64,000 nucleotides of DNA from a virus, in the IMG/VR virus record IMGVR_UViG_3300044974_001280, positions 62,001 through 126,000 of that record, one strand, 5' to 3'. The notes beneath the pieces are model-generated. The model was not told where the DNA came from. It did no database searches and worked only from the letters and a program-made list of their open reading frames with translations. The position numbers and the translations under genes were made by a program. Shown piece after piece: positions 8,795 through 17,339 of this stretch; positions within the stretch are counted from its first letter, which is position 1, and each line of letters opens with the position of its first letter.

Positions 8795-10294
8795 ATGGCA
8801 TCAGAATCTATTGTAATTAATAATTTCGCCCGACCCAGTCTGACCCTGGATGAGCTGGCTGTCCCCAATAGAAGTTCTCCGCCCAACGAGAATGTTTCTA
8901 TCTTAATGGACACTGACGAGAAATCTTTTGGAGGCTATCAGCCAGTTGTATTCATCAATGGTTCTTATGTAGAAAAATTTATTGAATCTTTTGAATTAGA
9001 CATGACTGGATTCATGCCTGTTTTAAGGTTCAAGTTTACTATGGAGGATCCCCTTTTTATTTCAGTAAACTACCCTAAAGACGGTGACGTTGTTTCTGTT
9101 TACCTGAGAAGCTGGGTTTCTGTGTACAAGCCTTTGAGAATGGATTTCAATGTGTTAAAAGTTCAATCTAGCCCTTCGGCCACTTATGAAGGTGAAGGAA
9201 TGACTTTCCAAGTTTTAGGAGAGACCAGAATTCCCAGGCTCTACAATGAGGTCTCTAAGGCTTTTAGAGGTAAAACATCCTATGAAACCCTTTTCGACGT
9301 GTCCCAAGAACTGGACCTAGGATTCTCGAGCAACGAAGCAGAGGTAACAGACGGAATGACTTGGATTTGTCCTAATATGTCCTACTACGATTTTATTCAA
9401 GAAGTTGTGAGCAGGTCATATAAGGACGACAGAAGTTTCTTTTTCTCTTTTATTGATTGTTACTACAACCTGAATTTCATCAATCTCAACAACCAATTGA
9501 CTGCTGATGATCCTCTTCAAACGGCTATGGTCATTCGAGGAATGGGCTCTAGAGAAACTGACGACACCTCTTTTCCAGGAACTGAATTGGTTGAATACGA
9601 GCTCCCTTTATTTCTCAACAACCAAAAAGGAAACAACGATTTGCCCTTTTTTATTACTGGCTACACCCTATTGTCGGATGCCGGCAACATTGCAAACAGA
9701 ACTGGTTACGTCCAGGAAGTACAATTTTGGGACGAGGGTTTAGAAGCCGAAGACCAGTTGGAGAAATACATTAAATACACCATTGAGAGTATCACAACTG
9801 AGAATGTGGGTGAAAACATGATTCTCCAAAAAGGAAGACCGAAAGAAAAAGATTATCAGAGGGAATACCGCAAAAACTGGTACGGGGTTCTGAATAATTT
9901 TGAGGACGGTGGGGTGCATCAAAATTTCATCCAGGCTCTAGCCCAAAACACCCTGAATCTAGAGGATGTAAGTAAGTTTGTGCTCCAGGTAAGGACTGTT
10001 TCTTACTATCCAGGGTTTTACAGAGGTATGGTGCTGCCGGTCGGCATCTACGTTAACAAGCAAGGTCTCAGGAAAGAAAATGTAGGGGTAAACGAAAATC
10101 AAAATCCAGAGCAATCAATCAATCCCGTTTTAGACACTTTTCTCTCTGGTGTTTATGTGCTAATCGGATTCCAGGTCAAATATGATCCTATCAATGGACT
10201 TTATATGCACTTGAATTTAACCAAGAGGGAATGGACACTAAACAGTGCTGGCCAGTTCCCGAAATTTTTTCCAATCAATTTCATTTCGGGATAA
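8795..10294 (+). CDS. Baseplate hub protein, gp27/gpD-like
   Basis: A 499-residue protein with features of the hub family that forms the ring above the spike. An early beta domain (YVEKFIESFELDMTGFMP) is followed by SYETLFDVSQELDLGFSSN and then YDFIQEVVSRSYKDDRSFFF, matching the 'late control D / gp27' pattern in which a short helical segment precedes the second barrel. It ends with another beta barrel (VYVLIGFQVKYDPINGLYMH). The gp5-like spike gene lies two genes downstream. The family assignment rests on pattern and order rather than a catalytic motif. Confidence 0.6.
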   Translation: MASESIVINNFARPSLTLDELAVPNRSSPPNENVSILMDTDEKSFGGYQPVVFINGSYVEKFIESFELDMTGFMPVLRFKFTMEDPLFISVNYPKDGDVVSVYLRSWVSVYKPLRMDFNVLKVQSSPSATYEGEGMTFQVLGETRIPRLYNEVSKAFRGKTSYETLFDVSQELDLGFSSNEAEVTDGMTWICPNMSYYDFIQEVVSRSYKDDRSFFFSFIDCYYNLNFINLNNQLTADDPLQTAMVIRGMGSRETDDTSFPGTELVEYELPLFLNNQKGNNDLPFFITGYTLLSDAGNIANRTGYVQEVQFWDEGLEAEDQLEKYIKYTIESITTENVGENMILQKGRPKEKDYQREYRKNWYGVLNNFEDGGVHQNFIQALAQNTLNLEDVSKFVLQVRTVSYYPGFYRGMVLPVGIYVNKQGLRKENVGVNENQNPEQSINPVLDTFLSGVYVLIGFQVKYDPINGLYMHLNLTKREWTLNSAGQFPKFFPINFISG

Positions 10295-10298
10295 ATAC
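10290..10298 (+). promoter_or_regulatory. Putative late promoter element, GATAAATA type
   Basis: GATAAATAC overlaps the end of the hub gene, 17 bases before the ATG at 10316. It is the variant of the recurring element closest to T4 TATAAATA. Confidence 0.4.
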
Positions 10299-10315
10299 AA
10301 TAAGAAGAACTTACG

Positions 10316-12775
10316 ATGGGTATTCAGGCAACAGATAGAGACAGGACCCTTTTTCTGAAAGGGTTTAAACTTTCAGATCAAGGAAAAAACGAAGACCCTA
10401 CCTATTTAGGTTTTAAATTCGTTTTTGACTTTGGCACCTTGCCCGTCGATCCCACCTACGGTTGGGCCCCGAGTCCTTTGCTCAGAAAAAATAGCTACAC
10501 CTCCGGTAACGGAGCCTCTTTCGCCTCGGGTCTGGAAAATCCATTTGGCCAACCTCAATATGATTTTGGGGGATCTGGAGGACCAATTTATTATTCTGCC
10601 TATGAATATTTGCTGCAAAGAGAAGCTAATTTTGGTCCTTCAAACAGATTAAAAAGGGCTAATGCCTTACTGCAGTTTCAAGGTTTGTTGAACACTATTA
10701 ACACAAATTCACCTTGGTTTTTTCAGTCTATCACAGGGTTAGATTCCCTGAGCCAAGTCCCTATTTCTGGTTTTCAAACGGAAGAAGGATTTGATGATTT
10801 TAACACTCAAAGGACAGCAGGAAAAAAAATCGAGGTAACCTGTTTGGAATCCATCAACCTGAGAATTTCAGCTCTGGCCAATTTGTACAACCAGGCAGTT
10901 TTTGATGCCGATAATATGAGATGGCTGGTACCTCGCAATTTGCGTAAATTCACGATGTGGATTTTTGTGACCGAAATCCGGAATTTCTTTAAGACCTCTC
11001 GATTGACCGGCTCCTCTACGGTTTTAGCCACTCTTGATAATTTGAGTAACGTGCTGACAACCGATAGAAATCCAGGTTCTAACATTAAGACTACAGATTT
11101 ACCTGGCAACTATTCAGTGAACGGAATTGACTTTCAGCCCATAGAAAACATCTCAGGTAATCCTGGTAATTCTTTCACCAGTTTTGTATCAAATGTTTTT
11201 GGTCAATCGGGTTTACAAAATGATGTAGCTGCTTTTAGAAATCAGCAAGACCAAAGTGGTATTAAACCGGTTTTAGTTTACGAGTGTCAACAGTGTGAAT
11301 TCGACTTTAGTAACAGTACTCCTTTAAAATCTTCGGTGGATATGGGAAGTAGCAGCGCCGAACCGGAAGGACAGAGTTTTACTATCCATATTGGTAAAGT
11401 AAGAACCAAGAATCAATATCCTAACATCAGACAAGATAAAAAACCTTTGATTCTGGCAGACGGTGCGACTCAGGATCGTTCCTCTGTCGAAATCAGCGAT
11501 GATTCCCTCTCTGTAGAAGCTATTGCCTCTCTGGGGAATGAGTTGATTACCAATTTTACTTCGGCGGCTGTCAATGATTTAATCAATGAAGGAATCAATC
11601 AGTTCGTTTCCCCAGCCTTAGGTGGGATTAGTCAGGGATTACTAGGAAACATTTATTCATTCAATCCTTCGGAACTCGGTCGTCTGTTCGGCACAAACGG
11701 GTTTACCTTTAACGGGGCCCAAGATTTTCTAAATGGAGCGGCAGACGTGGGCATCGATAACATTTTCAAAGGAGACTTACCAAATCCCCAGAAATTAGGT
11801 CTAGGTGGACCTCCCCAGAGGGTTTATCCTCCTCTGTCTCCACCTGAGGACGTTTATCCTAGAGTGCCCGGAACTGATCAGGGGGTTCCCGATAGAGTCT
11901 ATCCAGCCCCGGGTGGGGATGTTTATTCAAACGTACCTGGAGCAGATCTAGGGGTTCCCGGCAGAGTTTACCCAGCCCCGGGTGGAGATGTTTATTCAAA
12001 CGTACCTGGAGCAGATCTAGGAGTTCCAGATAGAGTCTATCCAGCCCCGGGTGGAGATGTTTATTCAAACGTACCTGGAGCAGATCTAGGGGTTCCCGGC
12101 AGAGTTTATCCAGCCCCGGGTGGAGATGTTTATTCAAACGTACCTGGAGCAGATCTAGGAGTTCCAGATAGAGTCTATCCAGCCCCGGGTGGAGATGCTT
12201 ATTCAAACGTACCCGGAGCAGATCTAGGAGTTCCAGATAGAGTCTATCCAGCCCCGGGTGGTGATGTCTATCAAGATGTACCTGGAGCAGATCTAGGAGT
12301 TCCCGATCGGGTTTACCCAGCCCCGGGTGGTGATGTCTATCAAGATGTACCTGGAGCAGATCTAGGAGTTCCAGATAGAGTCTATCCAGTCCCGGATGGT
12401 GATGTCTATCAAGATGTACCTGGATCAGATCTAGGAGTCCCCGATCGGGTTTATTCTGCCCCTGCTATCAATGTCTATGAAGACCAAATAAATCCCAGTT
12501 CACTACAGCCGGAGAGGATTTATCAGCAAGAACTCCTACAAAACATTGCAGGGGAATTAAGATCTCCTGAAAATTCTTTTTCTCAACCACCAAGTCCGGT
12601 TTACGAATCCCCCAGATTTCAAACCCCCGTCGGAAATTTAGGTCAAATTTATCCCGTAACAGTTGGGGATTTTATCGTAGAACCCCCTCTAAATCTAGGG
12701 AACAATAAACCGGAGAACAAGTTTAATATTAGTTTAGGAACTTTTAATCCTCCACAGGAAGAAGTTGAACCTTAA
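10316..12775 (+). CDS. Virion structural protein with 23-residue proline-rich repeats
   Basis: An 819-residue tail or baseplate protein. The N-terminal ~360 residues are folded, with INLRISALANLYNQAVFDA, then RNLRKFTMWIFVTEIRNFF, and later a tube-like segment (VLVYECQQCEFDFS). A helical and Gly-rich section follows. Then come eight near-identical 23-residue repeats (RVYPAPGGDVYSNVPGADL plus GVPD or GVPG) flanked by decayed copies. The C-terminus is Pro-rich. The repeat zone is probably an extended flexible arm or linker. It lies between the hub and spike genes, so a baseplate or tube-junction role is likely. Confidence 0.65.
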   Translation: MGIQATDRDRTLFLKGFKLSDQGKNEDPTYLGFKFVFDFGTLPVDPTYGWAPSPLLRKNSYTSGNGASFASGLENPFGQPQYDFGGSGGPIYYSAYEYLLQREANFGPSNRLKRANALLQFQGLLNTINTNSPWFFQSITGLDSLSQVPISGFQTEEGFDDFNTQRTAGKKIEVTCLESINLRISALANLYNQAVFDADNMRWLVPRNLRKFTMWIFVTEIRNFFKTSRLTGSSTVLATLDNLSNVLTTDRNPGSNIKTTDLPGNYSVNGIDFQPIENISGNPGNSFTSFVSNVFGQSGLQNDVAAFRNQQDQSGIKPVLVYECQQCEFDFSNSTPLKSSVDMGSSSAEPEGQSFTIHIGKVRTKNQYPNIRQDKKPLILADGATQDRSSVEISDDSLSVEAIASLGNELITNFTSAAVNDLINEGINQFVSPALGGISQGLLGNIYSFNPSELGRLFGTNGFTFNGAQDFLNGAADVGIDNIFKGDLPNPQKLGLGGPPQRVYPPLSPPEDVYPRVPGTDQGVPDRVYPAPGGDVYSNVPGADLGVPGRVYPAPGGDVYSNVPGADLGVPDRVYPAPGGDVYSNVPGADLGVPGRVYPAPGGDVYSNVPGADLGVPDRVYPAPGGDAYSNVPGADLGVPDRVYPAPGGDVYQDVPGADLGVPDRVYPAPGGDVYQDVPGADLGVPDRVYPVPDGDVYQDVPGSDLGVPDRVYSAPAINVYEDQINPSSLQPERIYQQELLQNIAGELRSPENSFSQPPSPVYESPRFQTPVGNLGQIYPVTVGDFIVEPPLNLGNNKPENKFNISLGTFNPPQEEVEP
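11894..12445 (+). repeat. Eight tandem 69-bp coding repeats
   Basis: Eight 69-bp units encode RVYPAPGGDVYSNVPGADL followed by GVPG or GVPD. Units 1-4 alternate G, D, G, D at the last position, so a two-unit (138-bp) block appears to have duplicated. Units 6-8 carry YQDVPG in place of YSNVPG. One decayed copy lies on each side (from about 11819 and up to 12514). Confidence 0.9.
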
Positions 12776-12793
12776 AACCTTGAGTAATCACAC

Positions 12794-13462
12794 ATGGCAA
12801 ACCCCCGACTTTATTTAGGCCAGATAGTAGATATTGACGACCCTAGAAAATCTGGTCGAGCCCGAATCAGGGTTTTTGGATTATTTGATGGCTTGGAGCA
12901 TGAAGATATACCCTGGGCAAGTCAGATAAGCGGGGTTTCTTTTGGCAGGGGAGGAGCTGGAACCATCTCCATCCCAAAATTGGGATCTATAGTGGTAGTT
13001 CAGTTCGATGGTCAAAATTATTACAAGATGAATTACTACGGGGAGAAGGACTATGCCCAAGACATGCTGGACGAGATAGCAGATTCCTACGAGGGAGCAC
13101 AGGTCATCATGTATGACACCGAGGCTGAGCCTGGATCTTTAACCCTATTTTACACCAAAAAGAAAGGAGCTGTTTTCTCTTTGGGTGATGCCAAAATTCA
13201 ATTTGATACTCAGGATGGGGGCCAGCTTAGAGTAATTATCGAAATGGGTGGAGATCAAATTAGAATGGAGAATAACAAGGTGATCGTCAACTCCAATAAT
13301 ATTGAGCTGGGTGAAGCTGCGGCTCAGGCTCTCATTAAAGGTAACACTTTCCAAGCCTACTTTAATTCACACACCCATATTGGCAATCTGGGCGCTCCAA
13401 CTTCTCCTCCCGTAGTACCTTCTACTCCAGATCATCTATCCACAGTTTCTAAAACAAGATAA
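12794..13462 (+). CDS. Baseplate spike protein, gp5/gpV-like
   Basis: A 222-residue protein with an N-terminal OB-fold typical of spike proteins: RLYLGQIVDIDDPRKSGRAR, then IPKLGSIVVVQFDGQNYYKM. Beta-rich segments (IRMENNKVIVNSNNIELG) suggest the start of a triple-stranded helix. The C-terminal FNSHTHIGNLGAPTSPP with its His-Thr-His is typical of phage spike and gp5-like tips. No lysozyme domain is present, unlike T4 gp5. It should sit under the hub as the membrane-piercing needle. The next gene begins 3 bases after its stop. Confidence 0.7.
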   Translation: MANPRLYLGQIVDIDDPRKSGRARIRVFGLFDGLEHEDIPWASQISGVSFGRGGAGTISIPKLGSIVVVQFDGQNYYKMNYYGEKDYAQDMLDEIADSYEGAQVIMYDTEAEPGSLTLFYTKKKGAVFSLGDAKIQFDTQDGGQLRVIIEMGGDQIRMENNKVIVNSNNIELGEAAAQALIKGNTFQAYFNSHTHIGNLGAPTSPPVVPSTPDHLSTVSKTR

Positions 13463-13464
13463 AA

Positions 13465-16131
13465 ATGTCAGCTCTTCCAGATAGGATTTTATCTCCAGAG
13501 CAAGTTCAGCAGATCGTCGAAAAATCGCTGGAGACCTTCTCGAAAATAACAGGTCAAGATAACTTGAAAAGTTCTTCTCCTCAATTTTTAGGAATTGGGG
13601 TTTTGGTTTTTTTAGAAATTAAAACTTTTGAAAGAACCCTGGCCCTATTATTGTCTCCTCTGATTCTGGGCAATAAAATAGTTTCAGAAGCTTTAACCTT
13701 AGCTAGACCTCTTAGATTTATCAGAGAAAATTTGGGTCAAGTTCAAGAGATAATACAAAATCCGATTCAATTTGTCCTAGATGAAGGTATCAACGATAAT
13801 TTGAAAGATTTTCCCTTTCCGTTATATCTGTGGTGGAAAAAATCAGGTTCCCCTAACATCGAACTTTTAAATGGATTGATAGAAGAAAACTCAGAGCCCT
13901 CCGCATTACCAGAGAGTGAATTCAATTACACTTTGATAACAGGGGATTTTGAAAACCCAGCTCCTGGGTTTATAACTTCGTCGGATCCCGACCCTGCTAA
14001 TCTAACCTCGGTCAAGATCAGTTCTACTAGTATAAATCCAGATGAAAATCCACCTTTGAGTTTTCTACAGCCTGGGGACATCATTTCAATCGATGCTATA
14101 GGTTTTCAAACGGCCTATTCTGTCTCTGCCATCGAAGAACAACCCGGCTATTCTCTCTTGCTCCTGCAGAGGGTTGCCTCAAACTCTCAAGATCTTCCGG
14201 CCACAGACAGAACTGTTTATTCCCCCAATACTCAAAGCTCCTCGATTCGGATCAATCGCAGAATTTCTTTTCGTAGATTTTTAACACCCGAAGGCACCAT
14301 TATTGTTCCTTTCAGTGAACTTGGAATTTTGTTTCCTCTGGTCAGAGACATCTCCCTTGAGATTGGAAATTTCGATAAACTGTCTCCGGACAACCCTTCC
14401 CGTCTTTTGATCGATTTTTTTGAAACCAGAAGTGGTTTAGATTTCAATAAGGTACTTCTAGATATGTCCAAGGGAATTTACCCGGAGATAGATTTGGAGG
14501 CTTTACAGAATGGAGACGAGCTTGAATTTTATAAACAGCAACTCGTCTCTGTGGTTAAATTAGTGGATCTAGGCATTCAGAATCCTTTTTTCTTGGTCAA
14601 AATCATTCTAAATTATTTTGTACTTCTTGCGTTACCTTTCAAGGCCTTAGTTGGAGCCATGTCCCTAGTTGGGCAGAAAATTTTGAACCCTGTTGCTCTT
14701 ATTCAATTTGTCTTCGAAAATTTGGCCGACCCTGGAAAATTTTTCTGCAAAATTCTAGGTCAGTCTTTTATTGATTTTCTTCAGCCCTTGATCGAGCCAC
14801 AGATTCCTGCTGATATCGGGTGGAAAAATTTAGTTCAAGACCCCAATGATTCCAACAAAGGTTTTCTACCTCTTTTTACTGATCTGGTGTGTGGTGACTA
14901 TCAGAGAAAATTATCTCAATATCAGCCCAATGAAGCTTTTTTTGCCCAACAGGGAGCTACGCCAACGTCTCCTGAACCCAATCCAAGTATTCAATTGGAT
15001 TACACCAAGACCGATGATTTTATTCCTTCGGCTGGAGAAATTTCATACGGGGCTTCATCCTTAGCTGAAGTTACGACTTTCAGGGTCAGTACTTCCACTT
15101 CAAACGTGGATTCAAGTACTGCATATTTGCTTTCCTTAAAACCAGGGGATCAATTTTATCTGTCCACTTCGGAGGGTTTCCAGTATTATAGGCTGCAAAA
15201 TAGAACTCTGGTCTCCGGGGAGCAAGCAACTTTCTTTGAACTGAACGTTACCCCAATTTCAGAATCTGTTGTTCTGGAACAAAGATTAGCGGGTTTTAGA
15301 AGCACTGTCGCTCCAACGGGGATAAGTTCAGAACTTCAGGCTTCTTTAAACATCGATAACCCGGATCGAGAATTTTTGTTTATTATAGAAAATTATCTTC
15401 CGCCTAGAGCTATTTTTATCTGGGATGGGATTAAAGGAGTCCTAAGTTTGGCCATAGGGCTGGCAAATACCTCTCCGGCCTTAATCCGAACCATCCTGTC
15501 TGAACTTATCAAATCATCAGGATCTGAACAAATCTCTAGTCCTACGAACGTTTCTGCTTCTCTGGTTGCCTCTTTGATCAACACCAATAGGTTGAATGAT
15601 AGAGGGAATTATGAATCGAACGAGGACCGAGATGCGGCCCGAGAATTTCTTTATGAGTTAGTCGTCCAGAATGGTCCTGACGTTGGTGGATTCATCCAAA
15701 GGTATTTTTCTGATTTGCAACAGTCCAGAACAGAGGAGGGTTTACCAACTGTTGTTTATAAATCCGAGTTAACTCCACCTCAGGCCAATGAACTTTTAAA
15801 GTCCACGTATTCTCTGTCTCAATTGGGAGAACACATCGAGGTTTTGACCCGAATTCTGTATGAATTAACTCCCTATGATAGACCTGGAGATCTCATTCCT
15901 AAATCAACTCCTTTACCGACTGTTTATGCTGTATCTGACCAGGGACTGAGGTATGTTCTGGCAGAAGGGAGTCTTTGGAGAGCCTTTGAAATCTGGAATT
16001 TACTGACAGCAGGAGTGCTTGATCAAACAGAGAACAGAGTTCAGGTGGGCGCTTTCAGACAAGCCGTCCTAAATAATCTGAAATTTATCAATGAAGTTCT
16101 GCTGCCCAAGATTTTTGAAGTTGAGAGTTAA
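13465..16131 (+). CDS. Large baseplate-region protein with duplicated beta domain
   Basis: An 888-residue protein I cannot assign to a family. Hydrophobic helices occur near residues 42-75 and 375-410. Two similar beta domains are inserted in the helical body: one around residues 170-245 (SFLQPGDIISIDAIGFQTAY) and one around 530-605 (LSLKPGDQFYLSTSEGFQYY), both sharing 'LxPGDxxxxxxxxFQxxY'. The C-terminal ~140 residues are helical. It follows the spike gene by 3 bases and ends the first baseplate block. A baseplate or tail-length-related role is inferred from position only. Confidence 0.55.
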   Translation: MSALPDRILSPEQVQQIVEKSLETFSKITGQDNLKSSSPQFLGIGVLVFLEIKTFERTLALLLSPLILGNKIVSEALTLARPLRFIRENLGQVQEIIQNPIQFVLDEGINDNLKDFPFPLYLWWKKSGSPNIELLNGLIEENSEPSALPESEFNYTLITGDFENPAPGFITSSDPDPANLTSVKISSTSINPDENPPLSFLQPGDIISIDAIGFQTAYSVSAIEEQPGYSLLLLQRVASNSQDLPATDRTVYSPNTQSSSIRINRRISFRRFLTPEGTIIVPFSELGILFPLVRDISLEIGNFDKLSPDNPSRLLIDFFETRSGLDFNKVLLDMSKGIYPEIDLEALQNGDELEFYKQQLVSVVKLVDLGIQNPFFLVKIILNYFVLLALPFKALVGAMSLVGQKILNPVALIQFVFENLADPGKFFCKILGQSFIDFLQPLIEPQIPADIGWKNLVQDPNDSNKGFLPLFTDLVCGDYQRKLSQYQPNEAFFAQQGATPTSPEPNPSIQLDYTKTDDFIPSAGEISYGASSLAEVTTFRVSTSTSNVDSSTAYLLSLKPGDQFYLSTSEGFQYYRLQNRTLVSGEQATFFELNVTPISESVVLEQRLAGFRSTVAPTGISSELQASLNIDNPDREFLFIIENYLPPRAIFIWDGIKGVLSLAIGLANTSPALIRTILSELIKSSGSEQISSPTNVSASLVASLINTNRLNDRGNYESNEDRDAAREFLYELVVQNGPDVGGFIQRYFSDLQQSRTEEGLPTVVYKSELTPPQANELLKSTYSLSQLGEHIEVLTRILYELTPYDRPGDLIPKSTPLPTVYAVSDQGLRYVLAEGSLWRAFEIWNLLTAGVLDQTENRVQVGAFRQAVLNNLKFINEVLLPKIFEVES

Positions 16132-16142
16132 TTTTCATTGAG

Positions 16143-16150
16143 GATATATA
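16143..16150 (+). promoter_or_regulatory. Putative late promoter element
   Basis: GATATATA (within GGATATATAG), 25 bases before the S1-domain gene at 16176. Confidence 0.5.
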
Positions 16151-16175
16151 GAGCGTCATTTTAAACTCTTATCTA

Positions 16176-17339
16176 ATGAATTCTATTTTCGAACTCAAAA
16201 AAATCGAAGTTCCATTTTTTGACTGGTCCATTCCCAATAAATTCAAGGTGAACCAGAAATTAAAAACACACAAAGACTGTAAGGTCTATTGTCATGCCCC
16301 TTATGCCGAAGAGCTTTATCGACACATGATGGGTTCTGTCTCGGGGGTCAATGCAGGAAAAGACCTCGTCCCTGGCAATCTTTACGAATGCCGTGTTTTC
16401 TTAGTAACTGAAACCCACGCCTTGGCTCAGACCAGGGCAGGTCAAACCGTGTATATCGATCTTAAGAAGGAGGACAAAGATGCCCACAGATTGGGTATCT
16501 CGGGTATTGATTTTACCGTGGGTACCGACATTCAAGCCACCGTACGTCAAATTGGCCCCTCTTACTACGGCTCTGTGGTAGAAAGCTACATCCAAGGTCT
16601 CAAGGCAGAGTTTTTCGATCAAATCAAGAAAGAGAGTATTGCCTACGAGGCCAAAGTTGAATCTGTCAATAAAGGAGGTTACATCGTTGATGTAAACGGT
16701 ATTAAGTGTTTTCTGCCTGGGTCTTTAGCTGCTGCTAACAAGATCACCGACTTCGATGCCTACATCGGAAAAACTTTTCACGTCATGATCGATGGCTATG
16801 TTCAAGAAAAGGACATATTTGTTGTTTCTTACAAAAAATACATTCAAAAGATCATGGATCAAAAGATCCAAGAACTAGATCTGATGAAAAAATATAAGGG
16901 GCACGTCACTGGTACTTCGGCCTTTGGAGTCTTTGTTGAGTGGGAAGAAATCTACACGGGATTGATTCATAAAACAGAATTCGAGAATCAGATTGTGATA
17001 GGGTTTAAACCAGGAGACGAGATAGAGTTTTACATCAAAGAAATCAAGGATGACAATAAGGTTACCTTGACTTTTGGAGAACCTATTGAAAAAACCAAAA
17101 AAGTTTACGAGCTCAAAAAGAATGTTGACGAGGGAGTGGCCGAAGTTATCACCGCCTTGGTCAAATACCGCAGAAAGAACGGAGCCTTGATAGAATTAGT
17201 ACAAGAAGGTTTATTGGCTATGATTCCTCAGGACAAACTGGGAAAAGAGAGCAAAAACATGAAGACCGGAGATGAAATTCAAGTTAAGGTTTATGCCGTT
17301 GATCCTGTGATGAATAAAATTTACGCCATGCCAGCCTAA
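16176..17339 (+). CDS. Ribosomal protein S1-like multi-S1-domain RNA-binding protein
   Basis: A 387-residue protein with at least three S1-type OB-folds. Domain A, about 155-220, includes YEAKVESVNKGGYIVDVNGI and CFLPGSLA. Domain B, about 237-300, includes YKGHVTGTSAFGVFVEWEEI, then TGLIHKTEF and FKPGDEIEFYIKEI. Domain C, about 318-385, includes ALIELVQEGLLAMIPQDKLG and MKTGDEIQVKVYAV. A degenerate fourth may span 66-140. S1 proteins bind mRNA and bring it to the 30S subunit; cellular S1 usually has four to six domains. Here it heads a small operon, with its TAA overlapping the next ATG (TAATG). A role in steering host ribosomes to phage mRNA is an inference. Confidence 0.8.
   Translation: MNSIFELKKIEVPFFDWSIPNKFKVNQKLKTHKDCKVYCHAPYAEELYRHMMGSVSGVNAGKDLVPGNLYECRVFLVTETHALAQTRAGQTVYIDLKKEDKDAHRLGISGIDFTVGTDIQATVRQIGPSYYGSVVESYIQGLKAEFFDQIKKESIAYEAKVESVNKGGYIVDVNGIKCFLPGSLAAANKITDFDAYIGKTFHVMIDGYVQEKDIFVVSYKKYIQKIMDQKIQELDLMKKYKGHVTGTSAFGVFVEWEEIYTGLIHKTEFENQIVIGFKPGDEIEFYIKEIKDDNKVTLTFGEPIEKTKKVYELKKNVDEGVAEVITALVKYRRKNGALIELVQEGLLAMIPQDKLGKESKNMKTGDEIQVKVYAVDPVMNKIYAMPA

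Noticed and set aside
11859-12206. Minus-strand repeat protein (NKHLHPGLD-type) opposite the 69-bp repeats
   Set aside because: It is the mirror of a repetitive coding region; the plus frame extends well beyond the repeats on both sides.
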